Assembly: GCA_005503055.1 (NCBI GenBank)
Contig: SCOX01000001.1
Span: 558,001-622,000, forward strand
Direction: 5' to 3'
Length of the DNA stretch: 64,000 nt
Source of the DNA: Lysobacteraceae bacterium P
GTDB taxonomy: Bacteria > Pseudomonadota > Gammaproteobacteria > Xanthomonadales > Xanthomonadaceae
The notes beneath the pieces were generated by a model, which saw only the letters and a list, made by a program, of their open reading frames with translations, did no database searches and was not told the DNA's origin. Below, in pieces: positions 26,483 to 34,637 of the stretch. Both the position numbers and the translations under genes were made by a program. Numbering within the stretch: position 1 is the stretch's first letter; every line of letters starts with the position of its first letter.

Positions 26483-27119
26483 TCTGCACTTCGCGCGCGG
26501 CGAATTCACGCTGAGCGCCGCCGCCACGTTCGGCGCGGGCGTCACCGGCGTGTACGGTCCGTCCGGATCGGGCAAGAGCACCCTGCTCGCGCTGCTGGCC
26601 GGGCTGCTGATGCCGGCTCGCGGCGAGGTGCGGCTCGGCGAGCGCGTGCTGGTCGACACCGCCACCCAGCGCATCCTGCCGCCGTGGGAGCGCCATGTCG
26701 GCCTGGTGTTTCAGGACGGCCAGCTGTTCCCGCATCTCACCGTGCGCCAGAACCTGCTGTATGGCCTTTCGCGCATTGCCGTGGACGCGCGACGATTCGA
26801 CCTGGCCGGCGTCGCGGGGCTGCTGGAAATCACGCCGCTGCTCGACCGCCGTCCGACCCTGCTCTCCGGCGGCGAGCGCCAGCGCGTCGCGCTCGGCCGC
26901 GCCCTGCTGTATTCGCCGCAGCTGCTGCTGCTCGACGAACCGCTGTCGTCGCTGGACGATCGCCTGAAGAAACAGATCCTGCCGTTCCTCAAGCGCATCA
27001 AGGACGAAACGCGGATCCCGATGCTCTATGTGACCCACGCACACAGCGAGCTCGATTATCTCGCCGACCGTGCGTTCGGCATGGAGCGTGGCCGGTTGCT
27101 GGCCGACCTCACGGACTGA
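26469..27119 (+). CDS. modC: Molybdate ABC transporter ATPase, short form without Mop domain
   Basis: 216-residue ATPase with all nucleotide motifs: Walker A GPSGSGKST, Q-loop VFQDGQLFPHLTV, signature LSGGERQRVALGRA, Walker B LLLLDEP, and the switch His in VTHAHSELD. Normal ModC is about 350 residues and ends in a molybdate-binding Mop/TOBE domain; this one stops just after the ATPase domain. The convergent modE still has two Mop domains. The start at 26469 overlaps modB by 14 bp. The 3' end overlaps the modE 3' end by 11 bp, tail to tail. Confidence 0.93.
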   Translation: MLSFDLHFARGEFTLSAAATFGAGVTGVYGPSGSGKSTLLALLAGLLMPARGEVRLGERVLVDTATQRILPPWERHVGLVFQDGQLFPHLTVRQNLLYGLSRIAVDARRFDLAGVAGLLEITPLLDRRPTLLSGGERQRVALGRALLYSPQLLLLDEPLSSLDDRLKKQILPFLKRIKDETRIPMLYVTHAHSELDYLADRAFGMERGRLLADLTD

Positions 27120-27900
27120 CGGCGAGGATCACGCTCGAGGCCTTGAACAGCGCCGTGGCGGGCATGCCCTGCGCCAGCTTCAACTGGTCGGCGGAGGCGT
27201 TGGTGATGATCGCCGCGATGGAATTGCCGCCCGCAATCTCGATCACCACCTCGCTGTTCACCGCGCCGGTCGCCACGCGCGTCACGGTGCCGGGCAACTG
27301 ATTGCGCGTGGACAGGCGCACACCGTCCAGCTGCGTTCCGACGATCACGCTGGAGGCCTTCACCAGCGCGATCGCGCGTCCGCCTTCGGCCAGCTCCATG
27401 CGTTGGCTGCTTTCGTGGGTGACGATGGCGACGATGCGGCCGCTGCCCGACAGTTCCAGTTCCACTTCGTCGTTGACCGCGCCGCGCTCGATCCTGGCGA
27501 TGCGGCCGGAAAGATGGTTGCGGGCACTGGTCAGCATGGCGAATCTCCCGATGAGGTCGAGGTCATGGCTTGCGCCGGCGATGCGGGCGTTGAGCTGCTC
27601 GATGAAGCGCGCGTTCTGCGCTTCGACCTCGCGCCAGGTGGCGATGAGGCGTTCGCCGTCAGCGGTCAGGCGCGTGCCGCCGCCGCCCTTGCCGCCGACC
27701 ACGCGCTCCACGAGCGGTGCATCGGCCAGGTTGTTCATCGCGTCGATCGCATCCCACGCGGCCTTGTAGCTCAGTCCGACGTGGCGCGCCGCCGCGGCGA
27801 TGGACGCCTGGCTGCCGATTGCGGTGAGCAGCACCATCCAGCGATGGCTGCCGAACGTGCCGTGGCGGGCTTCGACGGTGAGCGAGCTGTGGATGCGCAT
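27109..27900 (-). CDS. modE: Molybdate-responsive regulator ModE
   Basis: 263 residues. The N-terminal winged helix-turn-helix is SIAAAARHVGLSYKAAWDAIDAMNN, with the ModE wing GGKGGGGTRLT. Two Mop molybdate-binding repeats follow: about 122-190 (SARNHLSGRIARIERGAVNDEVEL) and 195-260 (STRNQLPGTVTRVATGAVNSEVVI). In the presence of molybdate it binds the ModE box at 24957-24980 and represses modABC. It may also control other molybdoenzyme genes such as paoABC at 40333-44135; I saw no ModE box there. Confidence 0.95.
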   Translation of the reverse strand: MRIHSSLTVEARHGTFGSHRWMVLLTAIGSQASIAAAARHVGLSYKAAWDAIDAMNNLADAPLVERVVGGKGGGGTRLTADGERLIATWREVEAQNARFIEQLNARIAGASHDLDLIGRFAMLTSARNHLSGRIARIERGAVNDEVELELSGSGRIVAIVTHESSQRMELAEGGRAIALVKASSVIVGTQLDGVRLSTRNQLPGTVTRVATGAVNSEVVIEIAGGNSIAAIITNASADQLKLAQGMPATALFKASSVILAVSP

Positions 27901-28037
27901 GCGAAGGGTGATCCCGGAACCGCAACCACTCTACCCCAGCGCGGAGCCGCGCCTGCCGGCGTGCGGCCGAGGTTGTCGGCGACCGCATGCGGACCCACAC
28001 TCGCCCAACCACCGGCCAACCATCCACGGACGTCGCC

Positions 28038-28670
28038 ATGAAGCTGCTCATCGTCGGATCCACCGGGCTCGTCGGTCGGGACGCGCTGGCACTCGCGTTG
28101 GCGCACCCGCGCATCGAGGCGGTGGTCGCGCCGGTGCGACGCGCGAGCGCCGTCGAGCACCCCAAGCTGGTTTCGCCCGTCGTCGACTTCGATGCACTGC
28201 CGCCCGATGCTCCGTGGTGGCAGGTCGATGCGGTCGTCTGCGCGCTCGGTACCACGATCCGCGTGGCCGGCTCGCAAGAGGCGTTCCGGCGCGTGGACCA
28301 CGACTATCCGCTGGCCGTCGCCCGCATCGCCCGTGCGCGCGGCACGACGACCTACGTGTTGAATTCGGCGATGGGTGCCGACGCCCAGTCGCGCGTGTTC
28401 TACAGCCGCGTGAAGGGCGAACTCGAACGCGACCTCGCCTCGATCGGCTTCGCGTCCCTGACGTTCCTGCGCCCGGGCCTGATCGGCGGCGATCGCGACG
28501 AGTTCCGTGCCGGCGAACGTGCCGCGACGGTCGTGCTGCGCGCCCTGCATCCGCTGCTGCCGCGACGCTGGCGGATCAATCCGGCGCAACGCATCGCGCA
28601 GTGTCTGATCGACGCGGCGGTGCTTGCCGCGCCCGGCACGCACGTCGTCGCCTCCGACGAGCTCGTATGA
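28038..28670 (+). CDS. NAD(P)-binding epimerase-like protein (atypical SDR)
   Basis: 210-residue Rossmann-fold protein. The N-terminus is LLIVGSTGLVGRDAL (residues 3-17). VDAVVCALGTTIRVAGSQEAFRRVDHDYP and YSRVKGELERDL (the YxxxK-like core) mark it as one of the short HTATIP2/YbjT-like atypical SDRs that lack a sugar-binding lobe. The start at 28038 places the Rossmann motif at residue 3; the frame from 27987 is longer without support. It is divergent from modE (137-bp gap). Substrate unknown. Confidence 0.87.
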   Translation: MKLLIVGSTGLVGRDALALALAHPRIEAVVAPVRRASAVEHPKLVSPVVDFDALPPDAPWWQVDAVVCALGTTIRVAGSQEAFRRVDHDYPLAVARIARARGTTTYVLNSAMGADAQSRVFYSRVKGELERDLASIGFASLTFLRPGLIGGDRDEFRAGERAATVVLRALHPLLPRRWRINPAQRIAQCLIDAAVLAAPGTHVVASDELV

Positions 28671-28791
28671 GGCGCGTCACCGCGTCCTAACCGCAGCGGG
28701 GCGATGCTGGGTTTTCCCACGCTTCCGGTCCCGGCGCGCCGTCGGGCGACCGCGCGGCGGCTCTGCAGGAACCGCATTCCGGAGAATCCGC

Positions 28792-29466
28792 ATGAAGATC
28801 CTCATGGTGCTCACCTCGCACGACACGCTCGGCGACACCGGCGAGAAGACGGGCTTCTGGCTGGAGGAGTTCGCCGCGCCCTACTACGTCTTCACCGACG
28901 CCGGCGCGGAGGTGACGGTGGCATCGCCGAAGGGCGGACAGCCACCGATTGATCCCAAGAGCGACGATCCCGCCAACCAGACGCCCGCGCAGGACCGCTT
29001 CAAGGCCGACCAGCACGCGCAGGCGGTGTTGGCGGACACCCGGCGGCTGGAATCGGTGTCTGCCGACGATCACGACGCGGTGTTCTACCCCGGCGGTCAC
29101 GGCCCGCTGTGGGACCTGGCCGAGGATCCGACCTCGATCCGGCTCATCGAAGCGTTCTACGACAGTGGCAAACCGGTCGCCGCCGTGTGCCATGCGCCCG
29201 GCGTGCTGCGCCACGTGAAGCACCAGGGCGAATCGATCGTGAAGGGAAAACATGTCACCGGCTTCACCAACTCCGAGGAGGAAGCGGTGAAGCTGACGAA
29301 GGTGGTGCCGTTCCTCGTGGAGGACGAACTCAAGCGGCTGGGCGGCAAGTACGAAAAGGCCGACGACTGGCAGAGTTTCGCCATCGTCGACGGTCGGCTG
29401 ATCACCGGCCAGAACCCGGCATCGTCGGAGGCGACAGCGAAGGCACTGTTGAAGGCGCTGTCCTGA
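28792..29466 (+). CDS. DJ-1/PfpI family (Hsp31-like) protein
   Basis: 224-residue class I glutamine amidotransferase-like protein, DJ-1/PfpI superfamily, of the Hsp31/yeast Hsp31 branch (deglycase, glyoxalase III or chaperone). The GGAGA site sits directly before the ATG. TGFWLEEFAAPYYVFTDAG, YPGGHGPLWDLAEDP and the nucleophile elbow AVCHAPGVLRHV (Cys followed by His) are visible, as is the Glu in TGFWLEE. It follows the atypical SDR by 121 bp. A role in methylglyoxal or protein-glycation repair is likely. Confidence 0.9.
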   Translation: MKILMVLTSHDTLGDTGEKTGFWLEEFAAPYYVFTDAGAEVTVASPKGGQPPIDPKSDDPANQTPAQDRFKADQHAQAVLADTRRLESVSADDHDAVFYPGGHGPLWDLAEDPTSIRLIEAFYDSGKPVAAVCHAPGVLRHVKHQGESIVKGKHVTGFTNSEEEAVKLTKVVPFLVEDELKRLGGKYEKADDWQSFAIVDGRLITGQNPASSEATAKALLKALS

Positions 29467-29570
29467 AGCGTCGCGGGGCGGCATCGCACGTGAGGGCATG
29501 CGCCTGCCCTGCGACGGGTGCGCAGGTGCCTGCGATCGAGTGCGCGACACCTTCCGCCGGGCACAACGGC

Positions 29571-29771
29571 ACGTTCGCGAGAGCGCCGGAGACCCGCGCG
29601 GCGCGACTTTCTCCCAGCGCGAGGGTTCGCCGTACCCTCGCGACCCTTGCCGGCACCCTCGCACGGGTTCGCGGCAGGCTCGCGAGCGTGTCGAGGCACC
29701 CTCGCGAGGCTGCGTCGCACCCGACGACAGGTATCGGAGTGCCTGCGCGAACCTCGCGCGCACCCTCGCGA
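29571..29771. repeat. Degenerate CACCCTCGCGA repeats in a 393-bp non-coding gap
   Basis: The gap 29467-29859 has no convincing gene. Inside it, CACCCTCGCGA or a close variant occurs at 29634-29643 (ACCCTCGCGA), 29654-29663 (CACCCTCGCA), 29697-29707 and 29761-29771, mixed with inverted TCGCGAG elements near 29573 and 29680. Spacing is irregular, so this is not a CRISPR or a simple tandem array. It may be a degraded repeat cluster or a set of binding sites. Confidence 0.5.
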
Positions 29772-29859
29772 AGGTCTCAGCGACTCGATCGAGGGCAGGC
29801 GCCTACCCGCGCATCCGTCTGCATGACCCGTGGGCGCGACGGCGTCCCGCGCGCCCGGA

Positions 29860-30690
29860 CTAAGGCTCGCTGTCGCCGTAGTCGATGAAGCCCTTGTTGA
29901 TCTGCGCGATCTTGCGCGCCTGTCGACGGAACACGCCGATGCCTTCGCGCGAACCGCCGTCGTTGCTGTTGCCTTCGATGGTGACCAGCCGGCCGTTGGC
30001 GGATTCCACCACCAGTCCGGTGTGCCCTGCTCCGCCGCCGAAATCCATGACGAACAGCGAGCCCGGCCGCACCAGTGCGGGATCGGCGATGGCGCGTGCA
30101 TGGGTGATGCGCTTGGCGGCGGACACCGATTTCGCCCGGTTCCAGTGGTCCAGCACGCCGGCGGTGCGCACGTGCGGATTATCGACACCCAGCTGTTTCG
30201 CCGCTTCCTGGAAGCAGAAGTAGGTGAACGCCACGCACCAGGCGAAGCTGCCTCGCTTCGGATCGAGCTTCACCGACTTCAGGTACAGATCGACCTGGGG
30301 ACCGCGATTGGAGCCCCGCGGCGACTCCATCACGCCGATCTGCGTGCGCGCGAACTTCAGCACCGCCACGATGAGTTTCGAGGGCGCCCGGGTGCTCGCC
30401 GGCACCGTGTCGGCTCCGAACATCGTGCCCCAACTCAACGAACCGATCTTGCCGTCCACCTCCAGCGGACGCCCGGTGACGTCAGCGAAACGCCCCTGGA
30501 ACAGGCGGACCGCACGCTCGGTACGGGCCTTGTCGTACACGCCGTTGACCTTGAGCGGGCCGCAACCCAGCGAGTTCAGGCGTTCCTGCACGAGCCGGAC
30601 GAGCGCCTTGTCGGTTTCGCCCACCTTGACGATCCGGTCGGGGAACGGCGGCGCCGTGCCGAGTCCGGGCGGAATGGTTTCGAAAGGCAT
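29860..30690 (-). CDS. Peptidoglycan-binding and CHAP-domain protein
   Basis: 276-residue protein with an N-terminal PG_binding_1-like domain ([36 protein letters not shown], about 32-67) and a C-terminal CHAP (NlpC-like) amidase/peptidase domain. The CHAP residues are Cys in [12 protein letters not shown], His in [10 protein letters not shown] and EGNSNDGG. No signal peptide, which suggests release by lysis or by a secretion system, or a role as effector/endolysin-like enzyme. The start at 30690 (MPFETIPPG) follows a GGAGGT site. It is divergent from the doxX operon. Confidence 0.87.
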   Translation of the reverse strand: MPFETIPPGLGTAPPFPDRIVKVGETDKALVRLVQERLNSLGCGPLKVNGVYDKARTERAVRLFQGRFADVTGRPLEVDGKIGSLSWGTMFGADTVPASTRAPSKLIVAVLKFARTQIGVMESPRGSNRGPQVDLYLKSVKLDPKRGSFAWCVAFTYFCFQEAAKQLGVDNPHVRTAGVLDHWNRAKSVSAAKRITHARAIADPALVRPGSLFVMDFGGGAGHTGLVVESANGRLVTIEGNSNDGGSREGIGVFRRQARKIAQINKGFIDYGDSEP

Positions 30691-31016
30691 GGCGACCTCC
30701 TTGCTGCGCCGATGGCGCTCCGTTGCCGAATCGGCCACGGGCAACTCCGTGCTTTAACCACGGCCCACACGAAGCGGACACGTGGAAACGAACCGCGAAC
30801 CGGACAGTCCGTCGCCATCGGGCGGTGACCGTCGGTAGCGCGACACCCGGGAAGGCCGTCGCGGGCCCTCCGTGCAGCCCCGGGCGGCGAATTCGCTACC
30901 GCATGGGCACACATTCCCCGCGAGCATCGGTATCGCGGCGAATCGCGGTCTGCGTGCGCGGCGATGGCGATCACCGGCGCGATCGCCACCGCACCACGCG
31001 CGCGTCCCGCCGGGCC
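30691..31016. other. Divergent intergenic region before the bufferin-like operon
   Basis: The gap between the CHAP gene (start 30690) and doxX (start 31149) is 458 bp. Apart from the shared 51-bp element at 31017-31067 I see no gene, hairpin or motif I can support in it. Short open frames on both strands here lack coding features. Confidence 0.5.
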
Positions 31017-31067
31017 TTGTATCGGAATGTATCGGCGGTCCAAACGGCCGAGGTTTCCGACAAATCG
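31017..31067 (+). promoter_or_regulatory. Shared upstream element, copy 2 (doxX/MNIO operon)
   Basis: Counterpart of 8602-8652. It contains a perfect direct repeat TGTATCGG-AA-TGTATCGG (31019-31036) followed by CGGCG, then GGTTT and ACAAATCG at the same distance as in copy 1. It ends 81 bp before the doxX start. The match between two places that both encode EGKCG precursors strongly suggests a common sigma factor or regulator. Confidence 0.65.
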
Positions 31068-31148
31068 ACCGCATCGGCGACACGAGGCAGATACCGCCCG
31101 CCCTCGAAATGGCGCAACCGCAGAACGCCACCCTTTCGAGAAAACGCC

Positions 31149-31823
31149 ATGTCCTCCCGCAACGTCACCGTCCCCACCCCACCGCTGATGGCCCGCGTCG
31201 ATGGCGTCGGCCAGTGGCTCGCCCCGCTCGGACTGCGCGCGCTGCTGGCGTGGGAGTTCTTCGAAGCCGGTCGCGAGAAGCTGCAGGGCGAGAACTGGTT
31301 CGGCGATGCCGCAGACACCTTCCCACTGCCGTTCTCGCTGCTGGGCGCCAACGTCAACTGGACGCTGGCGACGTGGTTCGAACTGCTCGGCGCGATCGCA
31401 CTGCTGGTCGGCGTGGGTACGCGGTATGCGGCGGCGACGCTGTTCGTGCTCACCGTCGTGGCGATCCACGCGGTGCATTGGCCGGCCGAGTGGTCGAGCC
31501 TGGCCGAGCTGTGGCAGGGCTACGCGATCAGCAACGACGGCTTCGGCAACTACAAGCTTCCGCTGATCTATCTGGCGATGCTGCTGCCGCTGATGCTCGG
31601 CGGCGCCGGCCGCTTCAGCCTCGATCACCTGTTCGCTTCGCGTCGCGCATCGAGCGCCCCGACGTCCGACCTACTGGCCTGGGGCCTGGTGCTGTCCTGC
31701 ATCGGTGCAACCGCTTCGCTGCTGCTGCCGTGGGCCGGCGCGACCCTCGCCGTCTTCGGCCTCGCCCTGATGGCCTGGCCGCGCAGCCGCGCGACCGCGG
31801 CCGAACGCCTCGCCGCTGCCTGA
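31149..31823 (+). CDS. DoxX-family membrane protein of the bufferin-like operon
   Basis: 224-residue inner-membrane protein of the DoxX type with four to six hydrophobic segments ([65 protein letters not shown]). DoxX proteins are frequent partners in DUF692 gene clusters. An AGAAAA run precedes the ATG at 31149. It is the first gene after the shared promoter element and lies 76 bp before the EGKCG precursor. Its biochemical role is unknown; electron supply or membrane redox function is suspected. Confidence 0.85.
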   Translation: MSSRNVTVPTPPLMARVDGVGQWLAPLGLRALLAWEFFEAGREKLQGENWFGDAADTFPLPFSLLGANVNWTLATWFELLGAIALLVGVGTRYAAATLFVLTVVAIHAVHWPAEWSSLAELWQGYAISNDGFGNYKLPLIYLAMLLPLMLGGAGRFSLDHLFASRRASSAPTSDLLAWGLVLSCIGATASLLLPWAGATLAVFGLALMAWPRSRATAAERLAAA

Positions 31824-31899
31824 TCGCCACGCATCCCGATCGCGTCGTCCTCGCGGCGCATCACCCGCACGGTATCCGTGCACCTTTTGGAGTAATGCC

Positions 31900-32430
31900 A
31901 TGTCCCGCAACACCACCCGCAATACCGCCGGCATGATCGGCGTCGCCCTGGCCGGCCTCGTGCTCGGCAATTCCGCCTTCGCGATGCAGCCGCTCGCGCA
32001 GGGCTACATGCTCGCCGCCAGCCACGCCACCGGCGAAGGCAAGTGCGGTGAAGGCAAGTGCGGTGCGAACGAGGCCAAGCCGGCCAAGGGCGCTTCCGCC
32101 AAGGCCGCCGAAGGCAAGTGCGGCGAAGGCAAGTGCGGCGCCACTGAAGCCAAGCCGGGCAAGACCGCCGCATCCAAGGCCGCCGAAGGCAAGTGCGGCG
32201 AAGGCCAGTGCGGCGACGCGCGCTTCAACAAGACCGACACGAACGACGACGGTCGGGTTTCCAAGGCCGAGTACCTCAAGGCCGTACCGACCGGCGAAGG
32301 CTGGGCCGACAAGGACACCGACCGCGACGGCTTCATCTCCGAGCGCGAAGCCTACGACTACACCAAGTCACGCTTCGAGGCGAACGGCAAGAAGATCCCG
32401 ATCGGCCGCTTCGCCGCGTTCCCCGAGTAA
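31900..32430 (+). CDS. bufA: Bufferin/HvfA-like precursor with three [10 protein letters not shown] repeats and EF-hands
   Basis: 176-residue exported protein. The signal peptide ([18 protein letters not shown]) ends near residue 28. Three Cys pairs follow in [10 protein letters not shown] (46-55), [10 protein letters not shown] (71-80) and [10 protein letters not shown] (96-105), at an exact 25-residue period, then two EF-hand loops starting at Asp113 ([12 protein letters not shown]) and Asp139 ([12 protein letters not shown]). It stands directly upstream of an MNIO enzyme and its DUF2063 partner, as in HvfABC/bufferin systems, where cysteines become copper-chelating rings. It is a longer version of 8764-9213. 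Modification and the metal are inferred from the family. Confidence 0.88.
   Translation: MSRNTTRNTAGMIGVALAGLVLGNSAFAMQPLAQGYMLAASHATGEGKCGEGKCGANEAKPAKGASAKAAEGKCGEGKCGATEAKPGKTAASKAAEGKCGEGQCGDARFNKTDTNDDGRVSKAEYLKAVPTGEGWADKDTDRDGFISEREAYDYTKSRFEANGKKIPIGRFAAFPE
32035..32214 (+). repeat. 75-bp tandem repeat encoding the metal-binding cores
   Basis: Three in-frame units begin at 32035, 32110 and 32185. Each encodes two Gly-Lys/Gln-Cys-Gly modules followed by an Ala/Lys-rich spacer ending SAKAA or ASKAA. The orphan precursor has two such cores (8899 and 8965; period 66 bp). Copy number is a likely axis of variation among strains. Confidence 0.85.
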
Positions 32431-32444
32431 ATCCCTCCCCCGCA

Positions 32445-32467
32445 CCCGCGGCGACCATCGCCGCGGG
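32445..32467 (+). terminator. Perfect hairpin between precursor and MNIO gene
   Basis: Ten-pair stem CCCGCGGCGA/TCGCCGCGGG with a 3-nt loop (CCA), beginning 15 bp after the precursor stop (32430) and 37 bp before the MNIO start (32504). There is no U-tract. In RiPP operons such a hairpin can stabilise the precursor message or partly terminate transcription so that precursor exceeds enzyme. Function inferred. Confidence 0.6.
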
Positions 32468-32503
32468 ACGCGCCTTCGCACACTCGCCTTCGAGCAATCC
32501 GCC

Positions 32504-33361
32504 ATGCCCGTCCTTTCCTCTCCCGCTTCCGCCGGCCTGGGCCTGCGCCGCAGCCTGATTCCCGAGCTGCTGGCGATGGACGACGGCGCCGTCGACTTCC
32601 TCGAACTGGCGCCGGACAACTGGATCGGCGTCGGCGGCCGTTTCGGCGAGCAACTGGCGCAGTTGTCGGCGCGCTTCCCGCTGAGCGCGCATGGGCTGTC
32701 GCTGTCGCTCGGCGGCACGCAGCCGCTGGATATGGACCTGCTGCGCGGCACGCGCGAGCTGATCGACCGTCACGGCATAGCGCTCTACAGCGAACACCTG
32801 AGCTACGCCTCCGACGACGGCCATCTCTACGACCTCATGCCGATGCCCTTCACCGACGAAGCCGTGCGGCACGTCGCCGCGCGCATCCGCGTGGCGCAGG
32901 ACGTACTGGGCCGACGCATCGCGGTGGAGAACGTCTCCTACTACGCCGCGCCGTACCAGGCCCTGGCGGAGATCGACTTCATTCGCGCGGTGCTCGACGA
33001 GGCCGGCTGCGATCTTTTGCTGGACGTCAACAATCTCTACGTCAACTCGATCAACCACGGCTACGATGCGCGGGCGTTCCTCGCGCGACTGCCGGGCGAG
33101 CGCATCGCCTCGTACCACATCGCCGGTCACTTCGATGAAGACATCGACCTGAAGGTCGACACGCACGGCGCACCGGTGAAGGCCGACGTTTGGCAGTTGC
33201 TGGCCGATGCCTACCGCCGGTTCGGCGTGCGCCCGACGCTGCTGGAACGCGATTTCAATTTCCCGCCGTTGCAAGAACTGCTGGCCGAAACCGGGCGCAT
33301 CCGCGCGACGCAGGCGGCCTACGCCGACCGCGCGCGCCTGCTGGAGCAGGTCCATGCGTGA
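32504..33361 (+). CDS. bufB: DUF692 multinuclear iron oxidase (MNIO), bufferin-modifying enzyme
   Basis: 285-residue TIM-barrel DUF692 protein. Likely iron ligands are seen in [11 protein letters not shown] (His63), SEHLSY (Glu97, His98), VENVS (Glu142), [15 protein letters not shown] (Asp174 and Asn residues), YHIAGHFDE (His205, His209), DTHG (His221) and LLERDFN (Glu248). MNIOs use a di- or tri-iron centre and oxygen to turn cysteines into oxazolone-thioamide or thiooxazole groups. The substrate should be the precursor at 31900-32430 and possibly 8764-9213. Overlaps the DUF2063 gene by 8 bp. Confidence 0.93.
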   Translation: MPVLSSPASAGLGLRRSLIPELLAMDDGAVDFLELAPDNWIGVGGRFGEQLAQLSARFPLSAHGLSLSLGGTQPLDMDLLRGTRELIDRHGIALYSEHLSYASDDGHLYDLMPMPFTDEAVRHVAARIRVAQDVLGRRIAVENVSYYAAPYQALAEIDFIRAVLDEAGCDLLLDVNNLYVNSINHGYDARAFLARLPGERIASYHIAGHFDEDIDLKVDTHGAPVKADVWQLLADAYRRFGVRPTLLERDFNFPPLQELLAETGRIRATQAAYADRARLLEQVHA

Positions 33362-34139
33362 GGTCCTGCACGAACAGTTGCACACACTGGCGCGCCACCT
33401 GCGCGATCCGGCCGCGCATGCCCCGCCGCCCGGCCTGGAAGCGCGCCGCGTGAAGGTGTATCGCGAGCTGTTCTTCAATTCGATCGAAGGCCTGCTCGCG
33501 AGCGGTTTCCCGGTGATCCGCGAAACCCTCGGAGACGCAGCGTGGAAGGCGCTGGTGCGCGCGTTCTATGCGAACCACCGGAGCCTCACGCCGTTGTTCC
33601 CGCAGGTGGCGGGCGAGTTCGTGGCGTATCTGGACGGTCGCGACGACGATCCGGCCATGCCGCCGTGGCTGCCCGAGCTGGCGCACTACGAATGGATCGA
33701 GCAGGCGCTGCTCACGCGCGATGCCTCGGTTCCGCTCGACGATACCGACGCAAGCATGCTCGACGGCGTTGCGGGCCTGTCGCCGCTGGCGTTGCCGCTG
33801 GCCTACCGCTGGCCGGTCACGCGCATCGGCCCGGACTTCCTGCCCGATACGCCGCCGCCCGAGCCGACCACCCTGCTGGTGCATCGCGATGCCGGACACG
33901 AGGTGCGCTTCGTGCGCATCGCCCCGCTGGTGTATCGCCTGCTGGCGTCGATCTCTGCGCACGCGCGCAGCGGTCGCGAACACCTGGCGGCATTGGCCGC
34001 CGAAGCCGGCGTCGACCCGGCCGAGTTCCAGGACCACGCCCTGCCGGTGCTGCACGCCTTGCGTGCGCAGGGCGTGGTCTTCATCCCACCGCGACTGCCG
34101 CACCACCCCTCCCCCACCACCATGGAATCACTGTCATGA
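33354..34139 (+). CDS. bufC: DUF2063 partner protein (BufC/HvfC-like)
   Basis: 261 residues. The N-terminal DUF2063 domain (about 1-95) carries [26 protein letters not shown] and [24 protein letters not shown] second domain (about 165-250) resembles the RRE-like C-terminal domain of this family and would dock the precursor onto the MNIO. The start overlaps bufB by 8 bp, and the stop overlaps the next gene as ATGA, indicating tight coupling. The partner role is established for HvfC/BufC relatives and inferred here. Confidence 0.9.
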   Translation: MREVLHEQLHTLARHLRDPAAHAPPPGLEARRVKVYRELFFNSIEGLLASGFPVIRETLGDAAWKALVRAFYANHRSLTPLFPQVAGEFVAYLDGRDDDPAMPPWLPELAHYEWIEQALLTRDASVPLDDTDASMLDGVAGLSPLALPLAYRWPVTRIGPDFLPDTPPPEPTTLLVHRDAGHEVRFVRIAPLVYRLLASISAHARSGREHLAALAAEAGVDPAEFQDHALPVLHALRAQGVVFIPPRLPHHPSPTTMESLS

Positions 34140-34558
34140 GCCACTCCCTCGAAACCGTCGTCTACACCGCCCACACCCACGTCACCGGCGGCCGCAACGG
34201 CACCGGCCGCTCCAGCGATGGCGCCGTCGATGTCGCCCTGAGCACGCCCGGCTCGAACAAGCCCGGCACCAATCCGGAGCAGTTATTCGGCATCGGCTAC
34301 TCGGCCTGCTTCATCGGCGCGCTCGGCTTCGCCGCGGGCGAGTTGAAGGTGAAACTGCCCGAAGGCACCGGCGTCGATGCGGACGTGTCGCTCGGCAAGA
34401 CCGCCAACGGCGAGTACCAGCTCGCCGTGAAGCTCAACGTCAACCTGCCGGGCCTGGACGAAGCGACGCAGAAGCAGCTGGTCGAGAAGGCCCATCGCAC
34501 CTGCCCGTATTCGCGCATGACGCGCGGCGACGTGGACGTCGAGATCGCCGTCGCCTGA
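34136..34558 (+). CDS. ohr: Organic hydroperoxide resistance protein (Ohr)
   Basis: 140-residue canonical Ohr: YTAHTHVTGGRNGTGRSSDG, peroxidatic Cys58 in GIGYSACFIGAL and resolving Cys123 in HRTCPYSRM. It reduces organic peroxides. The start shares ATGA with the bufC stop, so it is translationally coupled to the bufferin operon, an unusual home for Ohr. No OhrR (MarR-type) gene is adjacent. Copper-driven peroxide stress would explain the link. Confidence 0.93.
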   Translation: MSHSLETVVYTAHTHVTGGRNGTGRSSDGAVDVALSTPGSNKPGTNPEQLFGIGYSACFIGALGFAAGELKVKLPEGTGVDADVSLGKTANGEYQLAVKLNVNLPGLDEATQKQLVEKAHRTCPYSRMTRGDVDVEIAVA

Positions 34559-34637
34559 ATCCGGCGTCATCGCGACATCCGCGGCCGGCCACAACACGCG
34601 GTCGGGCGCACCCGTTCATTCCGAAAGAGGTTGCAGC

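Noticed and set aside
29571-29771. CRISPR array
   Set aside because: Repeats are 10-11 bp, irregularly spaced and without uniform spacers; no cas genes.
29498-29863. Arg-rich frames within the repeat gap
   Set aside because: No ribosome site, no domain, biased composition from GC repeats.
32035-32214. Assembly artefact or non-coding minisatellite
   Set aside because: All three units keep the reading frame and the Cys pattern, and the paralogue has the same motif with a different period.
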